Virus record (IMG/VR): IMGVR_UViG_3300020214_000040
Location: 1 to 41,563 of that record
Origin: a virus
Strand: one strand, 5' to 3'
Length of the DNA stretch: 41,563 nucleotides
Numbering within the stretch: position 1 is the first letter of the stretch; each line of letters begins with the position of its first letter. Both the position numbers and the translations under genes were made by a program. Shown here piece after piece: positions 30,634 through 39,797 of this stretch. The notes beneath the pieces were generated by a model. It worked only from the letters and a program-made list of their open reading frames with translations, made no database searches and was not told where the DNA came from.

Positions 30634-30865
30634 TTGTCACCCGCTTCCATGTTTTATTTAAAAAATCCCATTCCGATATACCAGCATTTACACCCACATA
30701 TACTTCTTGGCTTATTGCATTATTTAGGCATTCTGCTTTAACTGTACACACCGAGCAGCCTTTTTTAGCATACTCGATATGTTCTAGTTTATAAGATAAC
30801 CAATAGAATGAGTTTTTATCTCCTAGGCAAACTGCAGACTTTTGCCAATCACGACTGCTTTTCAT
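30566..30865 (-). CDS. WhiB-like protein, second copy, atypical turn, 99 aa
   Basis: Cysteines C13, C37, C40 and C46 (CSVCTVKAEC gives Cx2Cx5C) fit the WhiB iron-sulfur site. Instead of GVWGG it has GVNAGISEWD at about residues 58-67, so the sigma-contact turn is altered. A basic C-terminus (KRSNWSRSSSTLHKLLQKKK) follows, likely a DNA-binding tail. Compared with the WhiB at 5613-5948 it is shorter and divergent. The 68-nt overlap with the downstream gene covers this basic tail. Confidence 0.8.
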   Translation of the reverse strand: MKSSRDWQKSAVCLGDKNSFYWLSYKLEHIEYAKKGCSVCTVKAECLNNAISQEVYVGVNAGISEWDFLNKTWKRVTNAKRSNWSRSSSTLHKLLQKKK

Positions 30866-31055
30866 TGTCTAATTCTTGCAATTTCGCTTCAATTTGTGAG
30901 TCAATTGACTCCCAAAGTTTTTTCCAAGCATCTTCATCATCAAGAGATTTTGCAGTGGTTCTTCCCCCAGCGTCTAGCCTGAGGGACTCGTAGTTGCCAA
31001 GATTCTTGGTAATTCCAATTGAGGCCCAGATTTCAGTTCCATTAATGTCTTTCAT
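30849..31055 (-). CDS. Hypothetical protein, 68 aa
   Basis: Starts MKDINGTEIWASIGITKNLGNYESLRLDAG, a pattern I have seen in small phage proteins near replication genes (an SIGxTxNLGNYES-type strand), then an acidic helix (DDEDAWKKLWESIDSQIEAK). No function is known to me. AGGAGATAT precedes the ATG. The stop overlaps the WhiB-like start by 17 nt. Confidence 0.7.
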   Translation of the reverse strand: MKDINGTEIWASIGITKNLGNYESLRLDAGGRTTAKSLDDEDAWKKLWESIDSQIEAKLQELDNEKQS

Positions 31056-31062
31056 ATATCTC

Positions 31063-31500
31063 CTATTTGTGTAGCTTGACTTTTTGGTTTAATGATTTTA
31101 TTTTTGTTATAACAAAACCTTGAGATTTATTAACTGGTCGCCCCTGTACTCTACTGCCAAAAAATTCAACAATACCGTACACATCGGCTTCCTCGTAATA
31201 TCTCCAGTTTCTGTAACCCTTATAATCATCTCCAAACTTCTTTGGCGATGGAATAAGATTTTTCTTTTCATACTTTCTCAGCGTGTTCGGCTGTCGGTCA
31301 ACAATCTTAGCAACTTCTCCCACCGTATAAATGCGTTTCAGCAACAAATCTGAAGATTTGATTGGAATTTCAATTGAAGAGTCATCGTGAAGATTTAAAA
31401 GTAAAATTTTGTTTGATGTTTTGCTAATTTTTTTTACTTTGACAAAATGATTTGCATATTGATAAAACTTATTTGTAATAACTCTATTCTGAAAGAGCAT
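31063..31500 (-). CDS. MerR-type HTH protein, 145 aa
   Basis: Residues 57-86 (RIYTVGEVAKIVDRQPNTLR, then KYEKKNLIPSP) are a MerR-family winged HTH with recognition helix TLRKYEKK. The following YKGYRNWRYYEEADVYGI resembles the wing and helix of that family. The N-terminal 55 residues are beta-rich and not recognised (about 20 residues form an IEIPIKS strand pair), so a sensing or dimerising domain precedes the HTH, whereas canonical MerR places it after. A candidate regulator of the replication operon. Confidence 0.75.
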   Translation of the reverse strand: MLFQNRVITNKFYQYANHFVKVKKISKTSNKILLLNLHDDSSIEIPIKSSDLLLKRIYTVGEVAKIVDRQPNTLRKYEKKNLIPSPKKFGDDYKGYRNWRYYEEADVYGIVEFFGSRVQGRPVNKSQGFVITKIKSLNQKVKLHK

Positions 31501-31732
31501 ACCTAACCGCCTTTTGTTTAAAATTAAACCCTTTTAGAATTGCGTTGAATTGGTTAATTTCAATATCAACTCCTCTAGCACATCCAATACATGTAAAATC
31601 AATCCAAATTTTTTTGCCAGCATAATATTGACTACCGGCAAACATTTTATTATCGCAATGCTGACAACGTATATCCCTACTCCTTACGCAGTAATATGCA
31701 TTTAAATCTGGAATGTCAATTCTATTTTTCAT
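31484..31732 (-). CDS. Zinc-ribbon protein, 82 aa
   Basis: CQHC and CIGC (about residues 23-26 and 48-51) form a two-knuckle zinc ribbon around a KIWIDFTCIGCARGV strand pair. Residues after it form a helix with a basic end. A DNA- or RNA-binding role is likely from the fold. Two consecutive ATGs (31735, 31732) are possible; I use the second. The stop overlaps the MerR-type gene by 17 nt. Confidence 0.65.
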   Translation of the reverse strand: MKNRIDIPDLNAYYCVRSRDIRCQHCDNKMFAGSQYYAGKKIWIDFTCIGCARGVDIEINQFNAILKGFNFKQKAVRYALSE

Positions 31733-32897
31733 CATCTAACCAACAATTATACTCTGCTGTTATAATCCCCTTTTCTGGGTGGACAAATACCAGCGATTGC
31801 GAGGGTCTTCCTGCTGAAGCCAGGGTTTCTGCAGCATATGTATTAACAGATTCTGGGCTTCCTGCAATTCTTAATTGAACAGTATTAAAAGTCATCTTTG
31901 TTGGGGTATGAAAATGACCAATATAAATGTCATCAAAATCCTCTTCTACAGCCCCAATCTTCCAGCCATACGCTTTCTTTTGAAAGGCATAAAAAGACGA
32001 AAAACTTTTAAACTGATCGCCGTGACAAAGTAATGCTTTGTATTGACCAACTTTATCAATTGCATACCAATGTCGTTCTCCACGACCATCTGGAATAATG
32101 AATTTGATTCGGGGCTCTTTCTCAAACATTAACTGAGTAATACGGTACAGCATCCTGTCTCCGTTTGTTTCTGGGTCGTGGTCTCTGCTTGTCCTACCAC
32201 CGATTCTACCGTGATTACCAATAACGCCAACAAATGTAACCTTTTCAAAATTTTCAAGCATTATATTAATAAAATTTTTCATTATTCTTGGACCATCTAC
32301 AGTAATTTGCCTATACAAACCACCATCAACCAGAAATGATTGCCCCGGAAATATAAGTTCACCCTCAATAAGATCACCAAGAGCCCAAATATGAAGTTCA
32401 TTTACTGGGTGATCTTTTCTTTGGATATTTGTAAGTTGTATAACTTTTTCTGCAAACTTGTAGATTCTTTGTTCACAAATTTGTGAATTATAATCTGGTG
32501 TAATCTTAGACAGTTGCCAGTCTGATAAAATTGCTGCCGCTACTTCTTGTGACCCTTTAGCCTTGCTTAACTTTGGCTTTGGAATCTTAACTTTCTTGGA
32601 AGAATCAATATCTTCCTTAACGGCTCTAAAAATAGCATCAACAAAATCGTCACTTTTGTCTTTAAGTTTTTTATACTCAGTCAAAAGTTTGGAATAAGCA
32701 ACTTTTAATTCTGCATCTGTTGCGGGGACTTCCCCAGTTATTGGGCTTGCTGGCACTTCAAATAAACCTTTCTTTCTTCTAAATTGACATAAACCACTGA
32801 TATCGATTGACCTACGACATTCTTTATCAGCGTATTTTTGGTTGGCGGTCTTGGGTTCAAATTGCTGGCTACACCCCTCCGCTTGGCATATTTTCAT
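31722..32897 (-). CDS. Metallophosphoesterase with N-terminal zinc finger, 391 aa
   Basis: N-terminal CQAEGC and later DKEC form a possible finger (C4, C9, C27, C37). A lysine-rich linker with a coiled coil leads to a calcineurin-like phosphoesterase: ILSDWQ (D126), ALGDLIEG (D175), VIGNHGRIGG (N228, H229), CHGDQF (H292) and YIGHFHTP (H328, H330), all dimetal ligands in order. This combination is typical of phage nucleases of the SbcD/Mre11-like type or phosphatases. Substrate unknown. Good GGAGGTGA upstream of the ATG. Confidence 0.85.
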   Translation of the reverse strand: MKICQAEGCSQQFEPKTANQKYADKECRRSIDISGLCQFRRKKGLFEVPASPITGEVPATDAELKVAYSKLLTEYKKLKDKSDDFVDAIFRAVKEDIDSSKKVKIPKPKLSKAKGSQEVAAAILSDWQLSKITPDYNSQICEQRIYKFAEKVIQLTNIQRKDHPVNELHIWALGDLIEGELIFPGQSFLVDGGLYRQITVDGPRIMKNFINIMLENFEKVTFVGVIGNHGRIGGRTSRDHDPETNGDRMLYRITQLMFEKEPRIKFIIPDGRGERHWYAIDKVGQYKALLCHGDQFKSFSSFYAFQKKAYGWKIGAVEEDFDDIYIGHFHTPTKMTFNTVQLRIAGSPESVNTYAAETLASAGRPSQSLVFVHPEKGIITAEYNCWLDDEK

Positions 32898-32956
32898 AAG
32901 GATTTTTCACCTCCGGCGAAAGGATATCATATTGCGACGAATAAAACGGGGCAATT

Positions 32957-33259
32957 TCATTTTTTTTGATTGATATTTTTAGCAAAGTTTCTTTTTCTTG
33001 TGTGTGGCTTATTGGCATAAGCCATCTCACGAAGTTTTTTGCGATGATCATCTGATAGGTGGGAACCTTCTTTATGGATTGCGCTGTGTTCTTTGTGTGA
33101 ACACAGAAATAGATTATCAAGCCTATTATCTATTTTAATTTCATTAATGTGATGGACCGTTTCCCACGCTTGTAAAAATCGACCTAAATAGTCTTCCATA
33201 ACTAAACGATGTTCATAAGTATAACCACGAATATTTTTGGGATGATCTGGTTTTAGCAC
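32957..33259 (-). CDS. HNH endonuclease, 5' end unclear
   Basis: HNH signature: GYTYEHRLVMEDYLGR, then VHHINEIKIDNRLDNLFL with catalytic H36-H37, D44-N45 and N49, and the final H58/H62 (KEHSAIHKE). The shortest start is GTG 33259 (AAAGGA nine bases upstream). However, the same frame remains open upstream to 33394 and encodes GEGSPNYRGGKYIDDKGYVR, a typical HNH N-terminal segment, with no ATG, GTG or TTG. A CTG at about 33382 overlapping the previous stop (CTGA) has GGGGG six bases upstream. Probably a free-standing homing endonuclease, perhaps truncated or using a rare start. Confidence 0.75.
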   Translation of the reverse strand: MLKPDHPKNIRGYTYEHRLVMEDYLGRFLQAWETVHHINEIKIDNRLDNLFLCSHKEHSAIHKEGSHLSDDHRKKLREMAYANKPHTRKRNFAKNINQKK

Positions 33260-33378
33260 CCGGACATATCCTTTATCATCAATATATTTTCCACCACGAT
33301 AATTTGGACTGCCTTCACCAGTCGGCGCTTTATCGTTCCATTTGACATCTTTGCGTTGAGAGGCAAGTGTTGGTTTTC

Positions 33379-34056
33379 TCAGGCGATTCCCCCGATATCT
33401 TCAACAAATAATTGCAAAGGAGCCGTTGCAGATGTTGGAATAATGTAACTTGGTGCATATGCTGGCGATGCACCCGCAAATCTAGTTACTGCTGCAAAAT
33501 AGGATTTATTGGTTGAGGCAGATGAGCCAGTTTGCTTAACAACAGAATATGTGCCAGCTCCAAACCTGCTATCGTAAGCATCACTACGAAGAGCAATGTT
33601 TGCAATCGTTGCTTGCGAAGCAAGCGTGGCGACATTTATAAATGCAAAAATAGGCGGAGTGAAAGAAACCGTATGCAATGTCGTATTTGCTCCACCATGA
33701 GTCCCTTCATGCAGTGAGATTTGATAAAAAGAATCTTCAGCACCTTTTGCATCTATTTGAAAACCAGTAAAATGTAAAGTTATTCGATAATATCTATTTG
33801 CATCAATTGTTACTCGATTATCTGCATTACCACCAGTAGAAAATTCATCTTTTAGAGCAATAATTTCTGTTGTTGAAGAAAAACTTGATATTGAGCCGAC
33901 TTGATCAGGATTTGATTTAATCTTTTTAAGACCCTGTGGAGAGTCATCCGTTGCTTCTTTAACTTGCTCAATGTTGGTGGACATCTGCTGGAGCCTTTCT
34001 CCAGTTAATGGGCTACCATCTGTCCAAGATACTTGAGAGTAGTTTTCGTATGCCAT
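33379..34056 (-). CDS. Minor tail or fibre-associated protein, 225 aa
   Basis: The N-terminus MAYENYSQVSWTDGSPLTGERLQQMSTNIE is the pattern of minor tail proteins of actinophages and other siphophages (NYxQVxWTDGxPLTxxRLxQM). A beta-rich domain with threonine- and alanine-rich strands follows, as in fibre tips or adhesins. No catalytic motif is seen. It ends in a frame that runs on into the HNH coding region. The next gene upstream is the fibre with the S74 chaperone, so it is likely part of the same adsorption apparatus. Confidence 0.75.
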   Translation of the reverse strand: MAYENYSQVSWTDGSPLTGERLQQMSTNIEQVKEATDDSPQGLKKIKSNPDQVGSISSFSSTTEIIALKDEFSTGGNADNRVTIDANRYYRITLHFTGFQIDAKGAEDSFYQISLHEGTHGGANTTLHTVSFTPPIFAFINVATLASQATIANIALRSDAYDSRFGAGTYSVVKQTGSSASTNKSYFAAVTRFAGASPAYAPSYIIPTSATAPLQLFVEDIGGIA

Positions 34057-35820
34057 TTAACTATTATACCCCAAACGCTGCTCTAATGCCTGCAATCTTT
34101 TATTTAAATCTACAATGGCTGCTAGTAGATGCGGAATCATTTTTGCATAAACAACTTGATAATACCCTCCTGGGGTTTGAGGGGCTTCTACAAATTCTGG
34201 GAAATTAACCTCTAATTCATCCGCCATAACACCAACACTATGTTTGCCTCGAAGCCAAGAACTGGAAATGTCTTTTTTATAATCAAATTCATAGATTTTT
34301 GTGTTATAAATTTTTTGCAATACATCAGGAGTAATTGATTGAATATTTTCTTTTAATCTTCTATCTGAATCAAAGCCAGACGGGATAAAGAATGGTCTAA
34401 CATACAGGTCATTGTTGACTACACATGTCAGCCTGCCGGCAGCGTTACTCCAACCAAACGCTATTCCAAATCTTTCCCCAGCAAGATTTTCTGCTTTGTA
34501 ATAAACACCGGTTCCTCCAGCTCTAATCATATCGTCAGATTCAATTTGTCCTCCAGATGTAATCTTATCGCCAGATTCAATTTGTCCACCAGATGTAACT
34601 GTACCGGCAGAATGAATTGCTGCTCCTGAAATTATTCCTGTAGCATCAATATTACCACCAACAAGACTAATTCTTGAAGTGATTGCATCAAGAACTATTG
34701 AAGCTGGAGTAATTTGTGTTACTGTTGTACCAAATGCACCATTTGAGGAAACCTCAATCATCCCCCAATACAATTCTGTTCTAGCAAATGTGCTGCCTCC
34801 GTAAACAAAAGGAGTAAGGTAATCACTAATTGGTTTAATAATAGTTGCTCCATCGGCACTGGCAAATCCAATATTATCAGAATTTATTGTCCACCCCCCA
34901 ATATTTCCACTATTTGAAAATAAATCTCCATTGCTTTGAACTTGAAAAGCCCCGCTTCCGCTAAAAATCGAGCCATCATTTGGATTGATATAAATATCAG
35001 AACCGAGTCTTACAACTTGTCCGATGCCTCCTATTGGTACAGTAGAAACTCCATTTTCTCCATTTAAACTAAAACTATCAGCATCCCAATAATTATCTTC
35101 ATCGATAACAACTTCATCGGTAGCAACAGTACCCTCAATAATAACATCTGTACCAATTCTTACAATGCCACCAGCTGTGCGAATACCAGTATTACCACCA
35201 AGCTCGAAGCCATCAGCATTCCAAAAATTGTTTGCATTAATTGCGAGTTCAGCAGCAGTAAGATTGCCTTCAATGACAACATCTGTACCAATTCTTACTT
35301 GATTACCGCTTGTGTAAATACCAGTATTACCACCAAGTTTAAAACCATTTGCATTCCAAAAATTGTTTGCATCTATTGAAAGTTGTCTAAATACGGAATC
35401 GCCAGCATATGTTATAGCCCAGCCCTGTGTGCCAGTTGATGTTATAATACCATTTTCTGCAATTGTTCCATCAAAGTTACTGCTTCGTATAACATTGTCA
35501 ATTAAAACAAGATCTGCAGATAATTCGGTTGCCGTAACACTGTTGGCAATAAGAATTCCGCCAGCAATAGATCCTGGTTGAATATGTATACCAGCGTCTT
35601 TATGAAGAATTTTAAAAATTTCAGTTCTTATTGCCGGAATAAAACCTTGATTATACCTCTGATTTCTGAGTTCGTTTCTCAGTGGCGTTGAGCCTCCTTC
35701 TGGCTGCCACTCAAAATCAAAAATAGAATAGGCTGACATGTCAATGAGGCTTGAATCAACCCCATCGTGGCTATGACCACCGCCAGGGTAAAAATATATT
35801 GCAGCTTCGCCAATTATCAT
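34057..35820 (-). CDS. Tail fibre or tailspike with S74 intramolecular chaperone, 587 aa
   Basis: The C-terminus carries the peptidase S74 domain: SDRRLKENI (S485, K490) with HSVGVMADELEVNFPEFV and a terminal coiled coil (LNKRLQALEQRLGYNS). Such domains trimerise the fibre and then cleave themselves off at a Ser/Lys dyad. Three tandem 45-residue repeats occupy about residues 147-280, each with NNFWNADGF-L-GGNTGI and VRIGTDVVIEG, a beta-solenoid-like pattern. A second short repeat, TSGGQIESGDKI, follows. The start at 35820 shares one base with the preceding TGA (TGATG). The TTG at 35823 is rejected. Confidence 0.85.
   Translation of the reverse strand: MIIGEAAIYFYPGGGHSHDGVDSSLIDMSAYSIFDFEWQPEGGSTPLRNELRNQRYNQGFIPAIRTEIFKILHKDAGIHIQPGSIAGGILIANSVTATELSADLVLIDNVIRSSNFDGTIAENGIITSTGTQGWAITYAGDSVFRQLSIDANNFWNANGFKLGGNTGIYTSGNQVRIGTDVVIEGNLTAAELAINANNFWNADGFELGGNTGIRTAGGIVRIGTDVIIEGTVATDEVVIDEDNYWDADSFSLNGENGVSTVPIGGIGQVVRLGSDIYINPNDGSIFSGSGAFQVQSNGDLFSNSGNIGGWTINSDNIGFASADGATIIKPISDYLTPFVYGGSTFARTELYWGMIEVSSNGAFGTTVTQITPASIVLDAITSRISLVGGNIDATGIISGAAIHSAGTVTSGGQIESGDKITSGGQIESDDMIRAGGTGVYYKAENLAGERFGIAFGWSNAAGRLTCVVNNDLYVRPFFIPSGFDSDRRLKENIQSITPDVLQKIYNTKIYEFDYKKDISSSWLRGKHSVGVMADELEVNFPEFVEAPQTPGGYYQVVYAKMIPHLLAAIVDLNKRLQALEQRLGYNS
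34978..35382 (-). repeat. Three 135-bp direct repeats in the fibre gene
   Basis: Copies begin near 35382, 35247 and 35112 (exact period 135 bp, 45 codons). The first two are nearly identical in DNA (the segment encoding ANNFWNA and GGNTGI), the third is diverged. Identical stretches allow length change by recombination, as in other adhesin genes. Confidence 0.8.
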
Positions 35821-38800
35821 CAAGAAACCTGCCTTAATATCATTTGTTGACTAAAATTATCACCAATTGATCTACTATATGATATCACCCAATAGTCTGT
35901 ATTTACAATACCAAGAGATGTTAGATTAGATATTCTAACCCGGTCCCCCAATTGAATTTTTGGAATTAAAATAGTATTTACATTTAGTATTGGAACTGGA
36001 ATTTGTGTTTTTTCAATAATAAAATCTGCTATTTTTTGAGCGTGAATTGCATCACTGATGAAGGTGCTTTCAATAGTTACATCTTTCAATCCAAATTTTT
36101 TAATACTATCTGCAATTGATTTAGTTTGTGATTTAATATCGCTCTTTTGATCTTCAATTTCAACAGCAACTCCAGCAATAGATGTTGCATATGGGTAATT
36201 AGTTAATCTATCTATGCCAGATAAAAAGACAATTCTACCGTGATCAACATTTTCCGATGCGGAAATAATTAACTCTGCCCCATAGGAATATGGAATAAAC
36301 TTATGAATCTCTATTAAATTTGGCTCATCTATATCAATTGCTGTAATGAATGGAGATTTAACATTAAAGGCCGGCGTTTTTTGATATTGGACATCGTAAT
36401 ACTTAACTTCTCTTATCTTTAAATAATTTAAAGACCCATTAGCATGATAAATACTGTGTGCGGCTGGAGTTGTTTGAAAATGCCCTCTTTCAAGGGACAT
36501 AAACGCGCCACCCCTTCTTTCATTGTATTTAATTATCTCATTATTGATTTTAATATACCCAGCATCTGGAAATGGAATATTTGTATTCAAATTATCTTTA
36601 TATTCACTATAATATGCAACATTAGCATTTGCTGTAAGATTTGAAGTTAAAAGAACCGCTGTAACGGTTGTATCACTGTCGGCTACCCAAAGAGCCTGCA
36701 GTCTGTTTGTTGCTTTTTGCAAATTTGATATTGGAACAGTGACTTTATTGCATTGAAGTTGAACCGAATATGAAGCATCAATAATATTTGTTGAATCACT
36801 CATATTGGCTTGAATATTAGAATGCTGTTCTATACTCGGTTCAAAAAATCTATAATAATGTTCGTAAACAGCATTATTGAATTCATTTATATAAACCCTG
36901 CCTAATTCTGCAAAGGTTATATCATTGAGTAATTCCCTTATTGATCGATCATTGCCATACAAGAAAGCAAATCTAGTCAATGGTTGAATTTTGGCTTCCG
37001 CGTATCGATTTTTAATGTCTTTTGTTTTTAAACATGTATTGTAAATATACAATTCGTCAGCCGTAAAACTTCTTATTGTTGCGGGCGCTGACTCACCAGT
37101 ATTTGCAACATAACTAGCCCCTCGACCCCCAATCGTGATATCTCCTGTAAAACTAATTGGAGTTCCCGTAAGGACAACATTTGATTTTAAATCTCCATTA
37201 ACATAGTAAGACATTGATGTTCCATCGTATGTGGCTGCGATGTGATGAAACGTATTATTCTGAAGAGCAATATTGGAAGATGCCGTTTCGGTAATTACAG
37301 TATTACTTGATAGCGTCTTGATTTTAAACCCGTGTGATGTTGAATTGCTGTACAATTCAAATCCGTTAGTTGGAGAAGAATTTGACCAGGTGCTAATATA
37401 CTCACCATCATTACTAAATGAGGAATTACTAAATTTACCAAAAAATTCAACAGACCATTTTCCGGTATAGAGAGAAGCATTGCTATTTGTAAAATTATAA
37501 CTTTCATGATTTGGAATTCTTATATAGGCATTAGATTCCAATAAAACAGATTTATCAGTGGATATATTTGAACTTAAATTTAAGCCACTCGCTTGAGATA
37601 GTTTTGGATCATTAATATAAATCCCATTATTTCTCATTAAATATGCGTCAGCTGTTGCAAAATTATTTGATCCATTTCTAACACCAATGCTGTCCATTGG
37701 AACAATTGTGACACACTCCGCTGCTGTAACAATCGTTTCAGCGGCAGTCGCTGTTATAAATTTATACAGCGCTATAGAAAAACTTGATGAACCAAGAGAA
37801 TTGTTGTGTGCATGATAAAATTCAATTCTAATTTTTCTTGGAACACCGGCCGTTAGATTAACAGTTGTGCTTTGTAGCCTGGTAATTGCCTCATGCATAA
37901 AAAATTTATTTAATATTAAAACATCATCTAAATAGACTTTTACACCACCGCTTTCAATATAGATTACAATGGCTTGATTGCCACTGCTTCTAGGAATATA
38001 ATAGCCATCAAAAACCCCATTAAAGTATTCAATATATGTGTTATTATCCTGACCAACAAAAGAATAATTTGACAACTGTAGAGCATTGGATGTGTTTGTA
38101 GAGATGTTCTTAGACAGATTTACATATGTTGGACTAACAAAAGTTGTTTGCCCTAGAGCAAGATCTAATTTTGTTAAATTCTTATCTAACGCATCAGCCA
38201 AAATATCTTTAACTGCAATAGTATTTTTTTTATTAGTTGGCATTCCCCAAAATCTTGCCCGAAGCCCAGATGAAGATATTAACTCATTTCCACTTCTGTC
38301 AACGCTTTCTTCTTTAAAATTATAGCCAGCTATTGCACCACGAAGTATTGCACCTCGCCCAAATGTATTTAATTTTTCAATATTTGCTTTTGGAAAATTT
38401 GATCTTAATAGCAAAGCCTCAACTGCATCTCCAACATATGAGTTTTGCTCAAGAAAGCCATATTTAATAGTTGACTCAGTTAGATATTTTGTCCAATCTT
38501 GCATGCTTGCACCAACAGCCATATCAGAAGATTTTGCATCCCATTCATCAATGTAAAATGTTCCACTCTTAACATACTCATATATATCAAATACAACCGA
38601 CGACTCTATAGAATGTGACGCTGGAGAAGATCCAGCATATCCCCTGGTCACAACATTTAGAATATTGGGTTGCGTTGTCCCCGAGCATAGAATATATTCT
38701 TCTGATTGATTATTATCATCCAATATGACAACAAAGTTGTTTCCGGCCCCGCCAGTAGGAAAAATGCTAATATCGTTAACAATTAACGATGTTGCTGATG

Positions 38801-39797
38801 TGTTTGCACTGGCGGTTAAAAATGTTGTTAACTCTGTATTATTAATATAATCCTCATTTGGTTTTTTAATTCTCCAACCGCTATATATATCAACCTTTAA
38901 ATCTTTTTTCATATATTTACCAAATTCAGAATTATTATCAAAAACATTAAATTTTTTTGTTGTATTGTCAAAACTAATACTGGCGGAGGAGGTTTCACTG
39001 CCACCAATTGGCAAGCTTGTTTCATGTACATCTCTGGTTCTATTTAATGATACAGACATTACATAATTTGTCATATCCTCTTCATATAACGGGACAATCT
39101 CTTGTATTCTTGCATAATCTTGTGGATTTTTTGTGCTACGAATATAGCATCTAATCCTTGCAACATTCTGTGTTGATAAAGCAGTAGTTATTAAATGATC
39201 TTTATAATAAGTATTTGGTAAAATTACACCAGTTTGATTTGTTATTAAATTATTAGAGCCATCATAAACAAATATTTCATAGTTTGAAATTTGCCCATAA
39301 TATTCTGATGTTATCACCCTAATCTTATTGACTTTTCGAGTAGTAAAAGCCATATCAACATATGGGTCTACAGCAAAACCATAACCTGTGTAGGTATTGC
39401 TGGCTGAGGAACTGCTTTTAGACCCCGACCACCATCCAAACTCTAGATTGCCACCAATGCGTGAATTAGCAAGGTCTGACGTTGTTAAAGATGGCATGGT
39501 GTACCAAGTGCCATCTGCTTTTATAATATCGCCATTAACATCCTTAGCGCCCGCTACACCCCATGTAAACGACTGACGCTCGTTCCCGTTAGCAACTTCA
39601 GATTTAGAAAAATAAAACCCTATACTTGGATAACTGGTATTGGCATGAGAGTCGTTTGTTGTAACGACTAGATTATCAAGGTGTCTGCTATCTAGCCAAG
39701 TTACAACAATTTTTGGTTTAATTTTTTGAGCTTTTGCAGCAATCGCAGTGTTAAAATCTGTAGACAGGTCTTTACCGTATTGGTCAACTGTAATCAT
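35820..39797 (-). CDS. Large tail protein with PA14-like and LamG-like domains, 1325 aa
   Basis: About residues 574-678 (YIEYFNGVFDGYYI to SSSFSIALYKF) look like a PA14 beta-barrel, a carbohydrate-binding module. About 745-935 (SVLLESNAYIRIPNHESYNF to DELYIYNTCLKTKD) is a LamG/concanavalin-like jelly-roll, with the classic WSVEFFGKFS and TFHHIAATYDG strands. The C-terminal 150 residues (IQLGDRVRISN, DYWVISYSRSIGDNFSQQM) resemble hub proteins that close with a short strand-rich domain. Overall a modular receptor-binding or baseplate protein probably contacting cell-wall glycans. The start overlaps the previous gene by one base. Confidence 0.75.
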   Translation of the reverse strand: MITVDQYGKDLSTDFNTAIAAKAQKIKPKIVVTWLDSRHLDNLVVTTNDSHANTSYPSIGFYFSKSEVANGNERQSFTWGVAGAKDVNGDIIKADGTWYTMPSLTTSDLANSRIGGNLEFGWWSGSKSSSSASNTYTGYGFAVDPYVDMAFTTRKVNKIRVITSEYYGQISNYEIFVYDGSNNLITNQTGVILPNTYYKDHLITTALSTQNVARIRCYIRSTKNPQDYARIQEIVPLYEEDMTNYVMSVSLNRTRDVHETSLPIGGSETSSASISFDNTTKKFNVFDNNSEFGKYMKKDLKVDIYSGWRIKKPNEDYINNTELTTFLTASANTSATSLIVNDISIFPTGGAGNNFVVILDDNNQSEEYILCSGTTQPNILNVVTRGYAGSSPASHSIESSVVFDIYEYVKSGTFYIDEWDAKSSDMAVGASMQDWTKYLTESTIKYGFLEQNSYVGDAVEALLLRSNFPKANIEKLNTFGRGAILRGAIAGYNFKEESVDRSGNELISSSGLRARFWGMPTNKKNTIAVKDILADALDKNLTKLDLALGQTTFVSPTYVNLSKNISTNTSNALQLSNYSFVGQDNNTYIEYFNGVFDGYYIPRSSGNQAIVIYIESGGVKVYLDDVLILNKFFMHEAITRLQSTTVNLTAGVPRKIRIEFYHAHNNSLGSSSFSIALYKFITATAAETIVTAAECVTIVPMDSIGVRNGSNNFATADAYLMRNNGIYINDPKLSQASGLNLSSNISTDKSVLLESNAYIRIPNHESYNFTNSNASLYTGKWSVEFFGKFSNSSFSNDGEYISTWSNSSPTNGFELYSNSTSHGFKIKTLSSNTVITETASSNIALQNNTFHHIAATYDGTSMSYYVNGDLKSNVVLTGTPISFTGDITIGGRGASYVANTGESAPATIRSFTADELYIYNTCLKTKDIKNRYAEAKIQPLTRFAFLYGNDRSIRELLNDITFAELGRVYINEFNNAVYEHYYRFFEPSIEQHSNIQANMSDSTNIIDASYSVQLQCNKVTVPISNLQKATNRLQALWVADSDTTVTAVLLTSNLTANANVAYYSEYKDNLNTNIPFPDAGYIKINNEIIKYNERRGGAFMSLERGHFQTTPAAHSIYHANGSLNYLKIREVKYYDVQYQKTPAFNVKSPFITAIDIDEPNLIEIHKFIPYSYGAELIISASENVDHGRIVFLSGIDRLTNYPYATSIAGVAVEIEDQKSDIKSQTKSIADSIKKFGLKDVTIESTFISDAIHAQKIADFIIEKTQIPVPILNVNTILIPKIQLGDRVRISNLTSLGIVNTDYWVISYSRSIGDNFSQQMILRQVS

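Noticed and set aside
32869-33120. Second minus-strand frame over the HNH gene
   Set aside because: A shadow of the HNH frame without family features; it would overlap the metallophosphoesterase start.
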